Shown: piece by piece, positions 35,691 through 47,829 of the stretch
Numbering within the stretch: the stretch's first letter is position 1
How the letters are laid out: every line of letters starts with the position of its first letter
Source of the DNA: Luidia sarsii
Taxonomy: Eukaryota > Echinodermata > Asteroidea > Paxillosida > Luidiidae
Assembly (NCBI GenBank): GCA_949987565.1
Contig: OX465111.1
Span: forward strand, 11,723,904 to 11,787,903
Reading direction: 5' to 3'
DNA: 64,000 nt
Translations under genes and position numbers: made by a program
The notes under the pieces: model-generated
Seen by the model: the letters and a program-made list of their open reading frames with translations, nothing else
Databases searched by the model: none
Told to the model about the DNA's origin: nothing

Positions 35691-36046
35691 ACGCGTTTTG
35701 GGGAATGGATATTTTGCGCACAACATGAAATCCTGCCTGCTTTCTTTCCCTCTGTATTCTTTCCTCTCTGCATCTAGTCTTTGCGGTGCTCTGTGTTTTA
35801 TCAATAATGTTACCAGCTGATACACTGACTAGTGTTGCTCGCCAACATAGCCGGACATTTTCTACAGCGCATACCGGTAGGCATTTTGAATGAGAACCAT
35901 TTCGTCCGTTCTGCCACGATACAGTGCCAGAAAACGCCATCTAGCATTTCTCTTGCGCGCTGGCTTAGAGCAAGCGCCATTCATTAGCAGTGAGTATGTC
36001 ATTGTTTGTGTTTGCTCGACCAACATCAGGACCTAGCTGACCCGGA

Positions 36047-36066
36047 CCGACCGATCGATCGGTCGG
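36047..36066. repeat. 20-bp perfect palindrome
   Basis: CCGACCGATCGATCGGTCGG is its own reverse complement, in a GC-rich setting just upstream of the AG minisatellite. Confidence 0.95.
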
Positions 36067-36189
36067 GTCTCGGGCCCGGTGTCTCTGCGGAGGCGCCCCG
36101 TTTCCCAACCCGGGACACCCGCGGTGAAGACACGCGAGGACACGGTGGAAGCGGACAGGAGAGCGAGGCATGGGGGTTCGAATGGATTT

Positions 36190-36870
36190 TAAAGGAAGAT
36201 AGAGAGATTCTGAGTGAGAGAGAAAGGGACACAGAGAGGGATGTGAAAATGGTGAGGGTGAGGCAGAGGCAGAGGCAGAAGGAGATCAACAGGAAAATGA
36301 AGAAGAGGGAGGAAGAGAGGAGCAGTGGCAGAGAAAGAGAAAGATGGAGAGGCAGAGGCAGAGAAAGAGAAAGATGGAGAGGCAGAGACAGAGGCAGAGG
36401 CAGAGATAGATGCAGAGGCAGAGAAAGATGGAGAGGCAGAGACAGAGGCAGAGTCAGAGAAAGATGCAGAGGCAGAGATAGATGCAGAGACAGAGAAAGA
36501 TGGAGAGGCAGACAGAGGCAGAGGCAGAGAAAGATGGAGAGGCAGAGGCAGAGAAAGAGAAAGATGGAGAGGCAGAGACAGAGGCAGAGGCAGAGATAGA
36601 TGCAGAGGCAGAGAAAGATGGAGAGGCAGAGACAGAGGCAGAGTCAGAGAAAGATGCAGAGGCAGAGATAGATGGAGAGGCAGAGAAAGATGGAGAGGCA
36701 GAGACAGAGGCATAGGCAGAGAAAGATGGAGAGGCAGAGGCAGAGGCTGGTGCAGAAGGAGATCAAAGGGGGATGAAGAAGAGGGAGGGGGAGAGGGGAG
36801 AGGCGGAGGCGGAGTCAGAGGCAGAGACCGAAGCAGAGGCAGAGGCAGAGGCGTGAGACAGGGACGGAGA
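36190..36870 (+). repeat. GAGGCA/GAGACA hexamer tract with a 190-bp duplication
   Basis: Built of GAGGCA, GAGACA, GAGATA and GAAAGA hexamers. The segment beginning GAGAAAGAGAAAGATGGAGA at 36361 is repeated at 36551 with the same internal order of variants, a 190-bp second-order period. The Arg/Glu and Ser/Leu frames here are artefacts. Confidence 0.95.
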
Positions 36871-37535
36871 GAGACAGAGAGAAGTGGGGATTTCAGACGA
36901 CCAGACACCGGCAGGCAAGGTCGGACCGTCCGCCTATAGCTCAGGAAGCGATCAATGGATCTCCACCGAGAGGGCGGGCAGGTATCAACGCGCAAGGCGG
37001 AGAGAGCGAGGGGCGATGGTGGAGGAGCAAGACCGGAAACGCCGGAGAGGGGGTCGGGGCACCAGACGCCAGGTGCACGGGCCGACGGGCAAAAGGGGAA
37101 GGGTGGTCCAGAGAGCGCAGGGGCTCATTCCTTCTGGCCACCAGCAAGGACACGGTAGATCACACATAGAGGAAACCACATGGGAGATCGCAGCTCGTGT
37201 CTTTACTGGAGCGTAAACGCTCCCCCCTTTCTCCCCCCTGCGGGAAACGTCCTACATACAGCTTGCTGGGGGCAGACAGCTTCATCAGAGATCAAGGGAT
37301 CAAACCAACTTCATCGGGGAGGCCGAATCGTTCCTCTGAGCTACCGATATTGGCCGCGGGGGGGGGACCCGTCACCTTCGTGACTACGGGTGTTTCGGTT
37401 CGCGCAGGACGAAGACAGGGCGCAAGTCGTGTTTCCTGCAGACGGGCTGATTACGATTGATTCCCTGCGTGGCTGTCCGAATCTGGCTGCTGGGCCCGAA
37501 ACAGATCCCAATGGTCCAATCGATATCGTCGCTAT
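36871..37535. other. GC-rich spacer, no gene assigned
   Basis: Several overlapping frames on both strands of up to about 110 codons and no domain. Composition is GC-rich with CpG. A first-exon or regulatory island cannot be excluded. Confidence 0.35.
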
Positions 37536-38392
<857 letters not shown>

Positions 38393-39040
38393 GACCTTCA
38401 CAATGTCAGTGTTAGATTGGTTTGAGTCGTAGCAAGTCGGCGACTAGGCACGATGGGACGGACATAAAGCAACCCCGCGAAGAGTCCCTGCTCGGCCACA
38501 TTGAGAAATGAAAACAGGCGCTACCACTGCACTGCTGGGTTCAATAGTGCCCAATAGTGCCACACGCGAGGCCTATACGTGTCACGCAAACCCGCACCAA
38601 ATAAGCACGCGTCATCCTCATTTTTTTCAATTGCCAGCAGTGCAATCCCTGTGCGTCCCAGATCAATGCGGGCAGGGCGCCCCGTACATATTCCCGCATC
38701 GATTTGTTTGCATTCAAGATCCACTTGGCGAGTACTTCAATTTAAAAAAATCGTCCTGCGTCGGAGGTTAGGGCCTATATGATCTCGGTGTTCAACTTCA
38801 ATTACGGTATTTCGGTCTGGCATCTTGCACATTTTAATTTGGTTCTATCTGCCGGGTAGGCCTATGTATCGCCGGCTATTGAGGTAGCCTGCAGGATAAT
38901 ATAATAATGTATACACTTTCACTGCAATTTGATATTTGTCATCGTGTATCATCAAGACGAGATGCAGTTAAGTAGCTTCAAACCAAAGATATTTTGCTGG
39001 CTAACCAATTTTTAAAAAATAATATATAATAATGGTACAA
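38393..39040. other. No gene seen
   Basis: Unique-looking DNA, AT-rich after 38880, with no RNA gene or exon recognised. Confidence 0.5.
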
Positions 39041-39041
39041 T

Positions 39042-39122
39042 CTGCGTACTGACTAAAATGACAAAATGCAAATCTCAAAAATTAGAAAGGTCCTGCTAGG
39101 ATCGAAACGTCATTTTTGAGGA
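39042..39122 (+). repeat. Copy of the CGAAACGTCAGG dispersed motif
   Basis: TACTGACTAAAAT...CAAATCTCAAAAATTAG is followed by AAGGTCCTGCTAGGATCGAA and ACGTCA. The same upstream phrase (ACTGACTAAAAT...AAATCTCAAA) lies at 52368-52401, so the related stretch is longer than the motif alone. Confidence 0.7.
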
Positions 39123-39187
39123 TTTTCAGGATGGGACGTTTGGAAATCATTGCATGGACCTGCTGTCTACCTGCTGGTGGACCAGTT

Positions 39188-39290
39188 ATTGGTTTAGTTA
39201 CCAAGTGGTTTAGTAACCAAGGGGTTTAGTTACCAAGGGGTTTAGTTACCAAGTGGTTTAGTTACCAAGGGGTTTAGTTACCAAGTACCG
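39188..39290 (+). repeat. 16-bp minisatellite GGTTTAGTTACCAAGK
   Basis: Six or so near-perfect copies, with the last base G or T. They decay into GGTCTAGTTA-type words up to about 39363. Confidence 0.95.
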
Positions 39291-39363
39291 GTAGGTATAG
39301 TATATAATACCAAGTATAGGTCTAGTTATACCAAGTAGGTCTAGTTACAAATTGGTTTAGTTA

Positions 39364-39903
39364 TGGTTTTTTTTATTGTCCCTAAGGCCAATACCACGAC
39401 AGTGCAAAAGGTTAGAAATGACGCCATATCATTCATTTTGTTCCAGCAGTTAACGAACATTTTCGGCATTCATGTTTGTGTGTGTTAAATTAATGAATCA
39501 GGAATCATCCATTGAAAACAAAAACAATGACGTAAATTATTCTCACTTGACGATGCTGGGAATGTCTTGCTTTTCTAGTCTCTGAACTGATAGGTCACTC
39601 TTGTTTGTAAACAATTTGCATATGACACGAATATCGCACATTACATCTCTAAGAAAGCATCTTTCGCGCATGAGAATTGCACTATTAGCACTAGGTTACG
39701 ACAATTTTTCGTTTCCCATTTTTTTTCCTTTTGGTCAATGAGAGTCAAACGTTTGGAGAAAGTCAGTCGACATTCAGAACATTTCTGATCAAATACGACC
39801 AACTGGGAGGTCAGCAATTCCACCAAACACTTTCTTGTACAGTGAGGATTAGATTATGATTATTGCAAGGTTTGTATGGTGGAAATACCACGAAGAAGCT
39901 TTG
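39364..39903. other. No gene seen
   Basis: AT-rich DNA with short frames only. Confidence 0.45.
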
Positions 39904-39966
39904 CGATGACACCGCGTACATCATCTCTTAAGAGAAGGAGTATGGCTCTGAAAAGAGACGGTTTTT
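39904..39966 (-). repeat. Partial copy of the hammerhead-like foldback family
   Basis: Reverse-orientation match to one arm of 31515-31703: GATGACACCGCGTACATCAT, then CTCTTAAGAGAAGGAG and GGCTCTGAAAAGAGACGG. The central hairpin is absent. Confidence 0.6.
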
Positions 39967-40469
39967 TGGGGGGGGTGTGTGTATAATCTGTCCGTCGTCA
40001 GGAGACTGACTACGGGCAGCGTTACCATAAATGACAGCGTTAACATGAAGGACACTTTAACATAAAAATAATGGCAATGAAAGTGTGAGAACTCACGGTG
40101 CTTTGAACGTGAAAATTGGGCGCCGATGCACCGACGTAATGACCTTATACGCGTTAACCGTACACACACACAGCTCCAGTCTAATTCGATCACGCATTTA
40201 CTGGCAGTGAGGCGCAGCCTATAGATCCCTTGACTTTGGGTGACATTTGCCGGACCATATCACCTGCACGTGGGAACCAGACAGTATGCCTTTTCGATTG
40301 GCTTGCTAAGGGCTGCCAAAATACAGGCGAGAAAACTGTCGCATAGGTCTATGATTTGGTTTTCTAACAGTACTCTTGGAGTGACCAACTTCGATTTGTT
40401 TTAAAGTCACGAAGAAAATCTTGGTAAAAGCGATCTCATTAATTTGCACTGCAAATCATGCGACTGGTA

Positions 40470-40735
40470 TCATGTCGTATTGTATCATAATTATTACATC
40501 GTATCGTAACATTTCGAATAGTATCGTAAGGTATGCTCTCGTATCGTATCGTATTGTATCGTATTGTATCGCATCAAATTGTATTGACTATTGTGTAGGA
40601 ACACGTATCCCAACGTATCGTCTGGTATTGTTTCGTATCGTATAGCATTGATTCGAAACCTATCGTATAATAACACACCATATTGCATTGCATTGTATCG
40701 TATTGTGTCGCCTTATCGCACCGTAACGTATAGAG
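40470..40735 (+). repeat. Degenerate TATCG / CGTATTGTAT pentamer repeat
   Basis: Many CGTATCGTAT and TGTATCGTAT words with point changes across roughly 260 bases, denser in 40500-40575. Frames rich in Tyr/Arg/Ile over it are artefacts. Confidence 0.85.
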
Positions 40736-41124
40736 CTATGCAGTCTTCGGCCACGGCTGTACATACTGTATGTGTTATTTACTGTAATTTATAATCAAAA
40801 TTGGCCAAGCTTGAAACATTGATCTTTCTGGTTCCTTTCACCCAGTCCCCAATCCTGATTTGGGTTTGTTTGCTTTGTTTTTTCCTATAAAGATCCTGCT
40901 ATTTCAACATGCAGTGGGCCGGGGGCGTATTCAGGCACCGCTGGCTAAGTATCAGCCAGACTCAGTGTCTGTCCGCGGTCTATCGAAGCCCCATTATACC
41001 AATCAGGCAACTTGTGGCTGTTGTTCTCCTTCATTATCGGCTGTTCTATAATGGCTATATGGCAGGGTACTAATCAAGAGCGCGGCAGATGAGCTCAAAA
41101 CGAGGGCCCGGCTCGCGTTAAGCG

Positions 41125-41157
41125 GCCTTGACTCAAATGAGTTGATTGAGTTAAGGC
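41125..41157. other. Strong short hairpin
   Basis: GCCTTGACTCAA and TTGAGTTAAGGC form a 12-bp stem with one G-T pair around a 9-base loop. An A13 run follows at about 41176. No terminator role can be assigned without a transcript. Confidence 0.6.
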
Positions 41158-41189
41158 TCGAATTACAGCAACCCTCAAAAAAAAAAAAA

Positions 41190-42537
41190 TCAAGAGATAA
41201 TTCAAGGCTGGATCTAATACATTGGTGTCATGCGGTGCATTTAGCATCGATGAGCAGCGAGAGTCGGCGGCTTGCCGTCATAATATAACGGGCAATAGTC
41301 GGCAATCCCCTCGACGTTTGTACAAATTGTAGGAAAAAAAATGCTGCCTCCGCCGACGTGACACTCCCTGACATCCGCGTCGCCCGAAGGGTACGCGCAA
41401 GACTATTATTGTAGTCTGTTTTGGTTCGCGAAATTTAATTGACGGAATGGCGTAACCTATCCTGTACTCACACATCCAGGACATGGGCTACAGTGCCGAC
41501 GGTCAACATCAGTGTGCGTTGATAACACCACATTCTGTGTCACTATGGAGTTGAACACAGTTTCATGAATAGCATCATTTCCTGGCTGTTCAACTTGGGA
41601 GGGGGGTATCGCTTTGCCAGTAAACTTGAAAATCAGGAGAATCGATTCTTGACATTGGTTAAGCAATCGGAGACGGGCAAATCTGGGCCGGATTTCACAA
41701 GAGACAATTGTCAAAAAATGCATGTATATGCGATGGATCCAGACATCCACGGCCTGTAGTGGCCAGAGGGTGAGCTATTGGGTCACCAAGTACCAGATTG
41801 GTGCCGCATTGGTCGCGTCTCGCCAGCACTTGGCAGCACTTGGCTGCCGTTTGTTATACGTAGGTCCCGTGCCGCCGTCAGATCGATGCCCCGCACGAGA
41901 GGGCAGCGCAGCGCCCGCGGGAACGTCACCTCGACCGGCCAGCGGCGTGTATGGCCAGGCAGACCATGCTTGCGCGCGTCCCGTGGATTACCGTCCGTCC
42001 GTCTGGGTGGGGGCCCGAGTTCAATCGATCCCACTCCAAGTCAGTCATTGCGAGGTTGAGGAGGTCCGTGCAGACGAAGGGGGTCTCTACCTCATAAACG
42101 GCCGCCGTGGCTGCTTGGGGACCATGGCACACGAACCCATTTCATCTACTCACACCGGTGGGTGACTGACTTTAGCGCGTCGAGACCCCACTTCAACTCT
42201 CTCCCTCAGCGCGTAAATAGTATATGAACTAATGAATACTGTGGGTGGACAAACCGTTGGAAACGCGCCAATGACCCCCAGGCATGGCGGCGCATGTTGA
42301 GGTCCAGCCGGGTTCTTCGTCTGCACAGGGTTGCAGAACATTAAATCGAGCTCCCATTGAACACTGCACAAAAACACTCACTTTCTCAGCCAATTATCCC
42401 GCAGCCAAAAGTTTCTCAGGTCTTGTATATAGCTATACTGAAAATTGCAGTTTGGACCTTCACCTCTCAGATTCTGTTAAATTTTTGTTCCCTTAGCAGT
42501 TAGGTTTTTGTTTGGCTAATTACCCCAGAATAAAAAA
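41190..42537. other. No gene assigned; GC-rich patch 41790-42130
   Basis: The patch is GC- and CpG-rich and has overlapping frames on both strands, the longest 147 codons at 41722-42165. None has a recognisable domain or a strand preference. Confidence 0.4.
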
Positions 42538-42757
42538 AGGATGTAGCCATCCAAGCCGAATTTATGCAAAGATTCTGGGATGGACCCCCTCCACTTTCAC
42601 AGCCAAATAGGGTGAATCCCCAGGTTGTCTTTAGCTTGACATATTTCTACAATATATCAGATAATTAGCCTGCAAAAACTCCTCATAAGAAGAAAAAAAG
42701 TTGTGAGTCCACACTCTATGATAATCAGCTCGGCGAGCCCATCTTGGATTGGATTAG
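42538..42757 (+). repeat. Dispersed repeat family A, plus copy
   Basis: Shares GGATGTAGCCATCCAAG, CCTCCACTTTCACAG.CAAATAGGG, CCCAGGTTGTC, AATTAGCCT..., GTGAGTCCACAC and ATGATAATCAGCTCGGCG in order with the reverse complement of 54700-54935. It has no clear terminal inverted repeats. Identity is moderate, so both are old copies of one mobile sequence. Confidence 0.8.
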
Positions 42758-43435
42758 TGTGCTGCGAACCACAGGGGGAATCTCAAGCGAGCGGATTTCG
42801 TCGGTGGCAACTTAATCCGGCGGCAGCGCGTGGCATTTCACGCCAGATTCCTAATGTGGTCGAAGGAGGGGGGGGGGACCAAGTGCAGATTTAACTTCAT
42901 GCGAACCGATGGCGATAGCGTCTTTGTCTATGCAGGACCAAGAGGCACGCCTGCATAGATTATTGAACGAGCTCGTTACCAGCGCGCCTAAGCGGCGGTA
43001 GAATAAATCGCGCACATCGAAATGCCCTTAATTAACAATTTACAATATGTGTCCTCTTTTGAGGAATTGTGCTTATGCCTCGCCAGCAATCAGCGGCCGC
43101 ACATCAAAGTTTGATGAACGCCGTCAAGGAGAAAAATCTCCCCGGGGGCTATGCCTCTCGACACCGAGCCAGACACGGTCTTGGGCATGCAAGACGCGAC
43201 GACTGGGGAATAATTCGGTCATCATTGGTGTATTGAGGATCGGGAATTGACTTGTATTGAGGAATTGGCTTCATGGTCTTCGTGGCACGCAAAGCGAAGG
43301 AGGACTCCCTGTTTCGTGTCAGTATATAGGCCTAACGGAAGATATGCGACAAATTATACCTAATCAAATGGAAGCATGAACGAAAAAGGGAATTGAAATG
43401 CAGCTTAATCACATGAAATACAATCGACGAACTGG
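42758..43435. other. No gene seen
   Basis: Mixed-composition sequence with a G9 run at about 42869-42877 and only short frames. Confidence 0.45.
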
Positions 43436-44226
43436 GATGCGATGGGGTGGGATGGGTTGAGATCGGATGGGATGGGATGGATTTGGATGGGATGGGGTGG
43501 GATGGGTGGGATGGGGTGGGATGGGATGGGATGGGATGGGATGGGATGGGAAGGGAAGGGAAGGGAAGGGAAGGGAAGAGAAGGGAAGAGAAGGGAAGGG
43601 AAAGGAAGGGAAGGGAAGGGAAGGGAAGGGAAGGGAAGGGAAGGGAAGGGAAGGGAAGGGAAGGGAAGGGAAGGGAAGGGAAGGGAAGGGAAGGGAAGGG
43701 AAGGGAAGGGAAGGGAAGGGAAGGGAAGGGAAGGGAAGGGAAGGGAAGGGAAGGGAAGGGAAGGGAAGGGAAGGGAAGGGAAGGGAAGGGAAGGGAAGGG
43801 AAGGGAAGGGAAGGGAAGGGAAGGAAAGGGAAGGGAAGGGAAAGGCAGGGCAGGGAAGGGAAGGGAAGGGAAGGGAAGGGAAGGGAAGGGAAAGGCAGGG
43901 AAGGGAAGGGAAGGGAAGGGAAGGGAAGGGAAGGGAAGGGAAGGGAAGGGAAGGGAAGGGAAGGGAAGGGAAGGGAAGGGAAGGGAAGGGAAGGGAAGGG
44001 AAGGGAAGGGAAGGGAAGGGAAGGGAAGGGAAGGGAAGGGAAGGGAAGGGAAGGGAAGGGAAGGGAAGGGAAGGGAAGGGAAGGGAAGGGAAGGGAAGGG
44101 AAGGGAAAGGCAGGGCAGGGCAGGGCAGGGCAGGGCAGGGCAGGGCAGGGCAGGGCAGGGCAGGGCAGGGCATGGCAGAGCACAACACAGCACAGCACAG
44201 CAGGGCAGGGCAGAGCACAGCACAGC
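43436..44226 (+). repeat. Pentanucleotide tract GGGAT, GGGAA, GGGCA, GCACA
   Basis: Starts as GGGAT/GGGGT pentamers (to about 43550) and becomes almost pure GGGAA for about 550 bases (43551-44105), with two GGGCA inserts near 43845-43855 and 43893-43900. It turns into pure GGGCA (44108-44172) and ends in GCACA words (44178-44226). Because 5 is prime to 3, all three frames on each strand stay open, which explains the long Gly/Lys/Arg/Glu and Pro/Ser/Leu frames. GGAA every five bases is also the core recognised by ETS proteins. Confidence 0.97.
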
Positions 44227-44255
44227 AAAACAAAGCAGATGAAAGGAGAGGGGAT

Positions 44256-44455
44256 GAGGTCGAGGCCTGCCCTGGGAGAGGCCTAGTCCTGCCCTGGGAG
44301 AGGTCGAGGCCTGCCCTGGGAGAGGCCGAGTCCTGCCCTGGGAGAGGTCGAGGCCTGCCCTGGGAGAGGCCGAGAACTGCCCTTGGAGAGACCGAGGCCT
44401 GCCCTGGGGGAGGTCGAGGCCTGCCCTGGGAGAGGTCGAAGCCTGCCCTGCCCTA
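44256..44455 (+). repeat. 22-bp minisatellite with CCTGCCCTGGGAGAGG
   Basis: About nine copies with alternating GGTCGAGG and GGCCGAGT/GGCCTAGT ends. It directly abuts the pentanucleotide tract. Confidence 0.95.
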
Positions 44456-45669
44456 TTTTTCGGAACAGTACGGCGTTGAATGCTGTATTTTCGTGAAACA
44501 AATGAAGCGGTTTTCACGATTTTCTGGAGACTCGGTTGGCGGATTGAGCTGATTGAGCTATTTCATGCATATGTTGGATCAGACAACATATGGATGTTAT
44601 TCTTTGACCTCGGCCAATGTTGTGTAGGGGCTTTAAGCTGTAAAAACATATTAGGTGAACGGGGTTGGGCAAAATCTTGTGGCCAAAGCTGGGTTTGGGC
44701 ACAGGAATAAAATGGAGGGAGTTTGTGACCGATTTTGTTCAAAGCAATAAAGTAGATTGGCATACATGGCCAACAATGTGACCGGTGTATGATAATAGTC
44801 AACGACGCAATGTTTTCACAGAGCAGTCTGTGATGACGGATGTGTTTGACATAGTCAGTAAACCCTTTTCTGATGAGAACAGCGAAAATATGTCGACGAG
44901 TTTTGAACTTGAATACAGAATCAATTGCACTTTCTTGTCTGCATTCTATCAGTTTGCAATGAGCAATGACTACAGCTGAATCGTGGCAACGATCGGTACA
45001 AACGGGCAACGTTGGGCGAGCCGTTGCTTATAGATACCGCTCAACATCATAATCTTTCACGGTGCACCCTAAAACGTTTGCAGTAGTGTGCGTACCTAAT
45101 GAATTTTTCGCCCCAAAAAGGCTATAAAGCCACTCAAGGTTAAGGGCTTAGGAAAGAAGGAGAATGAGTTGTACCATAGTTTCGACTAGAGACCGTTAAT
45201 GGTTGGTATACACAAATGAGTGCGCACTGAAACGGTGCGTGCGTGACGTTACGGCTCGTGCCGTCAAACCGCGCTGAGGGGATAGCAGCTTGACGACCTG
45301 ATTAATTGATCTAATCAATTCTTGAGTACAAGAAAGATAGAGAGCTTAAAACCCTCCGCTATACAAACACTGTATAGGGAAAAATAATCACCGACTACCA
45401 TTGACGAAACCCAATGGGCAAGTCCAATTAGCTCCGTCTGCAGGAGATGGGACAAGGGTTGATGCTAGACATGGCCACACACCGAGGGGCCGCAGTGGTT
45501 AGGGCTAATGAGCAGAGAGAAAAAATCAATGAGGACCGCCCATAACTGCCTATTCCTCCAACAATGCCAACGAATTACAGTGGTGAGGCAATCTCGAGAA
45601 TGCCCATATATCTCTTTAACTGTCGTCTTCAAGTGGTGCATTCACGAATTTTAAAAATTGCCAACATGT
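44456..45669. other. No gene assigned
   Basis: Unique-looking DNA. CAATGTTGTGTAGGGG at about 44617 resembles the right end of the TTAA-ended MITE family below. GGCCGCAGTGGTTAGGGC near 45488 resembles a Pol III A box, but no B box follows. Confidence 0.4.
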
Positions 45670-45670
45670 T

Positions 45671-45861
45671 AGGTCTCTTGTCAAAAAGATCATCGGTTGA
45701 GTGCCGGGTGAATTCATCCGACCGATAAAATTTCCCCCGGTAGAAAGCCGATTGTACTGGACTCTGGGGTGAAAAATTCACGATGGCTATCCGGGGAAAA
45801 CGACATCGGACGGGTCATATCAACTGATACCCAACCGATGATCTTTTTGACAAGAGGCCTT
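45671..45861. mobile_element. MITE, ends AGGTCTCTTGTCAAAAAGAT (copy 1)
   Basis: The left end GGTCTCTTGTCAAAAAGATC is mirrored by GATCTTTTTGACAAGAGGCC, continuing as CATCGGTTG/CAACCGATG. Adjoining TTA on both sides (GTTAGG, CCTTAC) would fit a TA or TTA target duplication. The inside matches 61581-61761 in reverse complement. Confidence 0.9.
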
Positions 45862-45939
45862 ACTATATAAATTGCACAAAATATGACAAAACTTACAACT
45901 TCGGAATAAAAACAAATGCCTGCCTTTAACATAGAAAGG

Positions 45940-46080
45940 TCTTAAATCTCAAGAGTTAGAGGGTCTGACGTTTCGATCCTAGCAGGGCCTTTCTCAAGGG
46001 CAACTGAGTGAAAAGGACAAACGCAGACAGTCAGGGGGAAGGAAAGCCCTGACACACATGACAGAGGAAGGGCAAAAGGG
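45940..46080 (-). repeat. CGAAACGTCAGG motif family, minus copy
   Basis: CTCAAGAGTTAGAGGGTCTG, ACGTTTCGATCCTAGCAGG, CCTTTCTCAAGGGCAACTGA and GTGAAAAGGACAAACGCAGA are the same succession as the left arm at 52399-52512. Confidence 0.8.
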
Positions 46081-46216
46081 AAGGGAGTGGGATGCAGATG
46101 TACACCAAGGGAGGGGGGATTAGGGAAAACCAACAAAAGGGTGGGGAGGATCAAAGGGGAAAGCCACAGGGAAGATGAAATCAAAGAGGTGTTAATGAAG
46201 TAAGGATTAGTCATTC

Positions 46217-46345
46217 TCCTGATGACGGCCAGAGCATACTGGTCGAAACGTCGAGTTACCACTCAGATTCTTTTCAGAACCACACCTCTTCCTTTAAGAG
46301 ACATTATACATGGTGTCACCGCAAACCTTCCTATATTCATTCCCT
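46217..46345 (+). repeat. Partial copy of the hammerhead-like foldback family
   Basis: Contains CTGATGACGGCCAGAGCATA, CTGGTCGAAACGTCGAG and the full right arm ending CACCGCAAACCTTCCTATA. The left arm is missing. The central hairpin is unchanged from 31587-31625. Confidence 0.85.
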
Positions 46346-46371
46346 TCCTGAATATTAAGGCAATGGGGTGA

Positions 46372-46412
46372 AAGAAAGGCCCTGTTAGAATTTGAAACGT
46401 CAGGACATCTTA
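46372..46412 (+). repeat. Diverged CGAAACGTCAGG motif copy
   Basis: AGAAAGGCCCTGTTAGAATT then TGAAACGTCAGGACA. The nearby 46413-47255 holds no assignable gene. A GC-rich patch at 46590-46850 has overlapping frames on both strands. Confidence 0.6.
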
Positions 46413-47261
46413 TTTTTTTATGGGGGGGGAGCAAAGTGCACGGAACTTGACTATTAAACTTTCATAGTGCAGACGGTGCAACTTCTCTGCGGGAGTATAC
46501 TTCCTCTCGACAGACAGGCAAAAGCTAATAAATATTGACACACGATTCTCTGCGGACGAAAAAACTATTAGCCTTTTTTTCCCCTCCTCCCCGCCCCCCT
46601 CTCGTATTTCTTTCCTTCACTGACGGGCAAGGAGGAAGTGTCACCCCCGGCCCCGTCGCGAGTGTTGCACCCCCCCCCGGAATCAGTGTCGAGCGAGCCG
46701 GACAACAAAACAGCCCGCCGCTGCGGTGCGAGCCGGTCGCCCATTTTGGGCGACAACCGGGGCTCGCTAAAGTGGCTTTTAGGTGACGCTGCACTGCGCG
46801 TATACACGCTTCACGCGGACGTCGCTGGCATCGAGCCGAGGAAATCACTCGCAATCAAAAAAAAGTAAGAAATCAGCCCAGCTTAAAATCTTCTCTAGTG
46901 GTCTCGAGAGACCGCCGAGTAGCCCAGCGAGCTACACGGGTTTTTTTTTCCTTCACAGCAGAACTTGTAGAGCACACACTCTTTGACTTGCCAAGGGATG
47001 CCAAGGGGAGGAGGGGCGCGTTGACCAAGGCAAGAGGAAAAAAACAGGGTATTTCAATAGAAGCAAATATATGAACTAGGTGTGAGAAAAATCGGTTCAC
47101 TCCTGATGTTTGCCCGAAAGGGAGGGCCTGTCGAGTGCCATATTACGGACATGAAAACGAATAGAACCACAATATAGGTCAGGTTGTTTACAGAGGTCTG
47201 GCAGAGTCAGTGCACCGAGGTGGGATAACTCTGAAGTCCACGCTGGGACACATGTCGGATG

Positions 47262-47672
47262 TTGTCTTTTCTATCTCTCTCTCTCTCCCCTGTGTCTCTC
47301 TCATCCCCTGTCTCTCTCTCTCTTTCCCCTGTCTCTCTCTCTCTCCCCTGTCTCTCACTCTCCCCTGTCTCTCTCTCCATGTCTCTCTCCCTCTCTCTCT
47401 CTCTATCTCTCTCTCTCCATGTCTCTCTCTCTCCCTTGTCTCTCACTCTCCCCTGTCTCTCTCTCCATGTCTGTCTCTCCCCTGTCTCTCTCTCCCTCTG
47501 TCTCTCTCTCCATATCTCTCTCTCTCCCTCACTCTCTCCCTCTCTCTTTCTCCATCTCTCTTTCGCTCTCTCTCTCTCTCCCCCCTCTCTTTCCCCCTCT
47601 CTCTCTCTCCCTCTCTCTCTTTCGCTCTCTCTCCCCCCTCCCGCTCTCTCTTTCTCTCTCTTTCTCAGATCT
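47262..47672 (+). repeat. CT-rich tract with CCCCTGTCTCTC and CCATGTCTCTC words
   Basis: TCTCTC background with recurring CCCTGTCTCTCTCTCC and CCATGTCTCTCTC, giving Ser/Leu and Arg/Glu frames as artefacts. It ends at about 47672 in ordinary sequence. Confidence 0.95.
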
Positions 47673-47733
47673 CTTCGGACCAAAACAAGTCGCCCGAGAT
47701 TGAAAACATCATTTTGGGTTTGGGGAGAGGCTC

Positions 47734-47741
47734 TATAAAAG
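47734..47741 (+). promoter_or_regulatory. TATA box candidate
   Basis: TATAAAAG lies in GAGGCTCTATAAAAGCGC, just after the CT/GA tract. GC-rich sequence follows, and at about 47827 there is GGGTAAGCT, a good splice-donor match. This would fit a core promoter with a short untranslated first exon (about 47765-47828). No coding exon follows that I can identify, so this is a hint only. Confidence 0.3.
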
Positions 47742-47829
47742 CGCCCATCCCACACATCCCCCGCAAACAGTTCTCCGTGAATTCTGCGAGACGCCGAACA
47801 GACGAACTTGTCGGGGCGGAGTGGTGGGG

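Noticed and set aside
36006..36995. Arg/Glu-rich and Ser/Leu-rich frames of up to 268 codons
   Set aside because: Products of the GAGGCA hexamer tract, overlapping on both strands.
41722..42165. 147-codon frame in a GC-rich patch
   Set aside because: Frames of similar length are open on both strands, and there is no domain, signal or strand bias.
43332..44552. Frames of 270-370 codons on both strands
   Set aside because: A 5-base repeat without stop words is open in all six frames by arithmetic. The translations are pure PFPSL or GREGK repeats.
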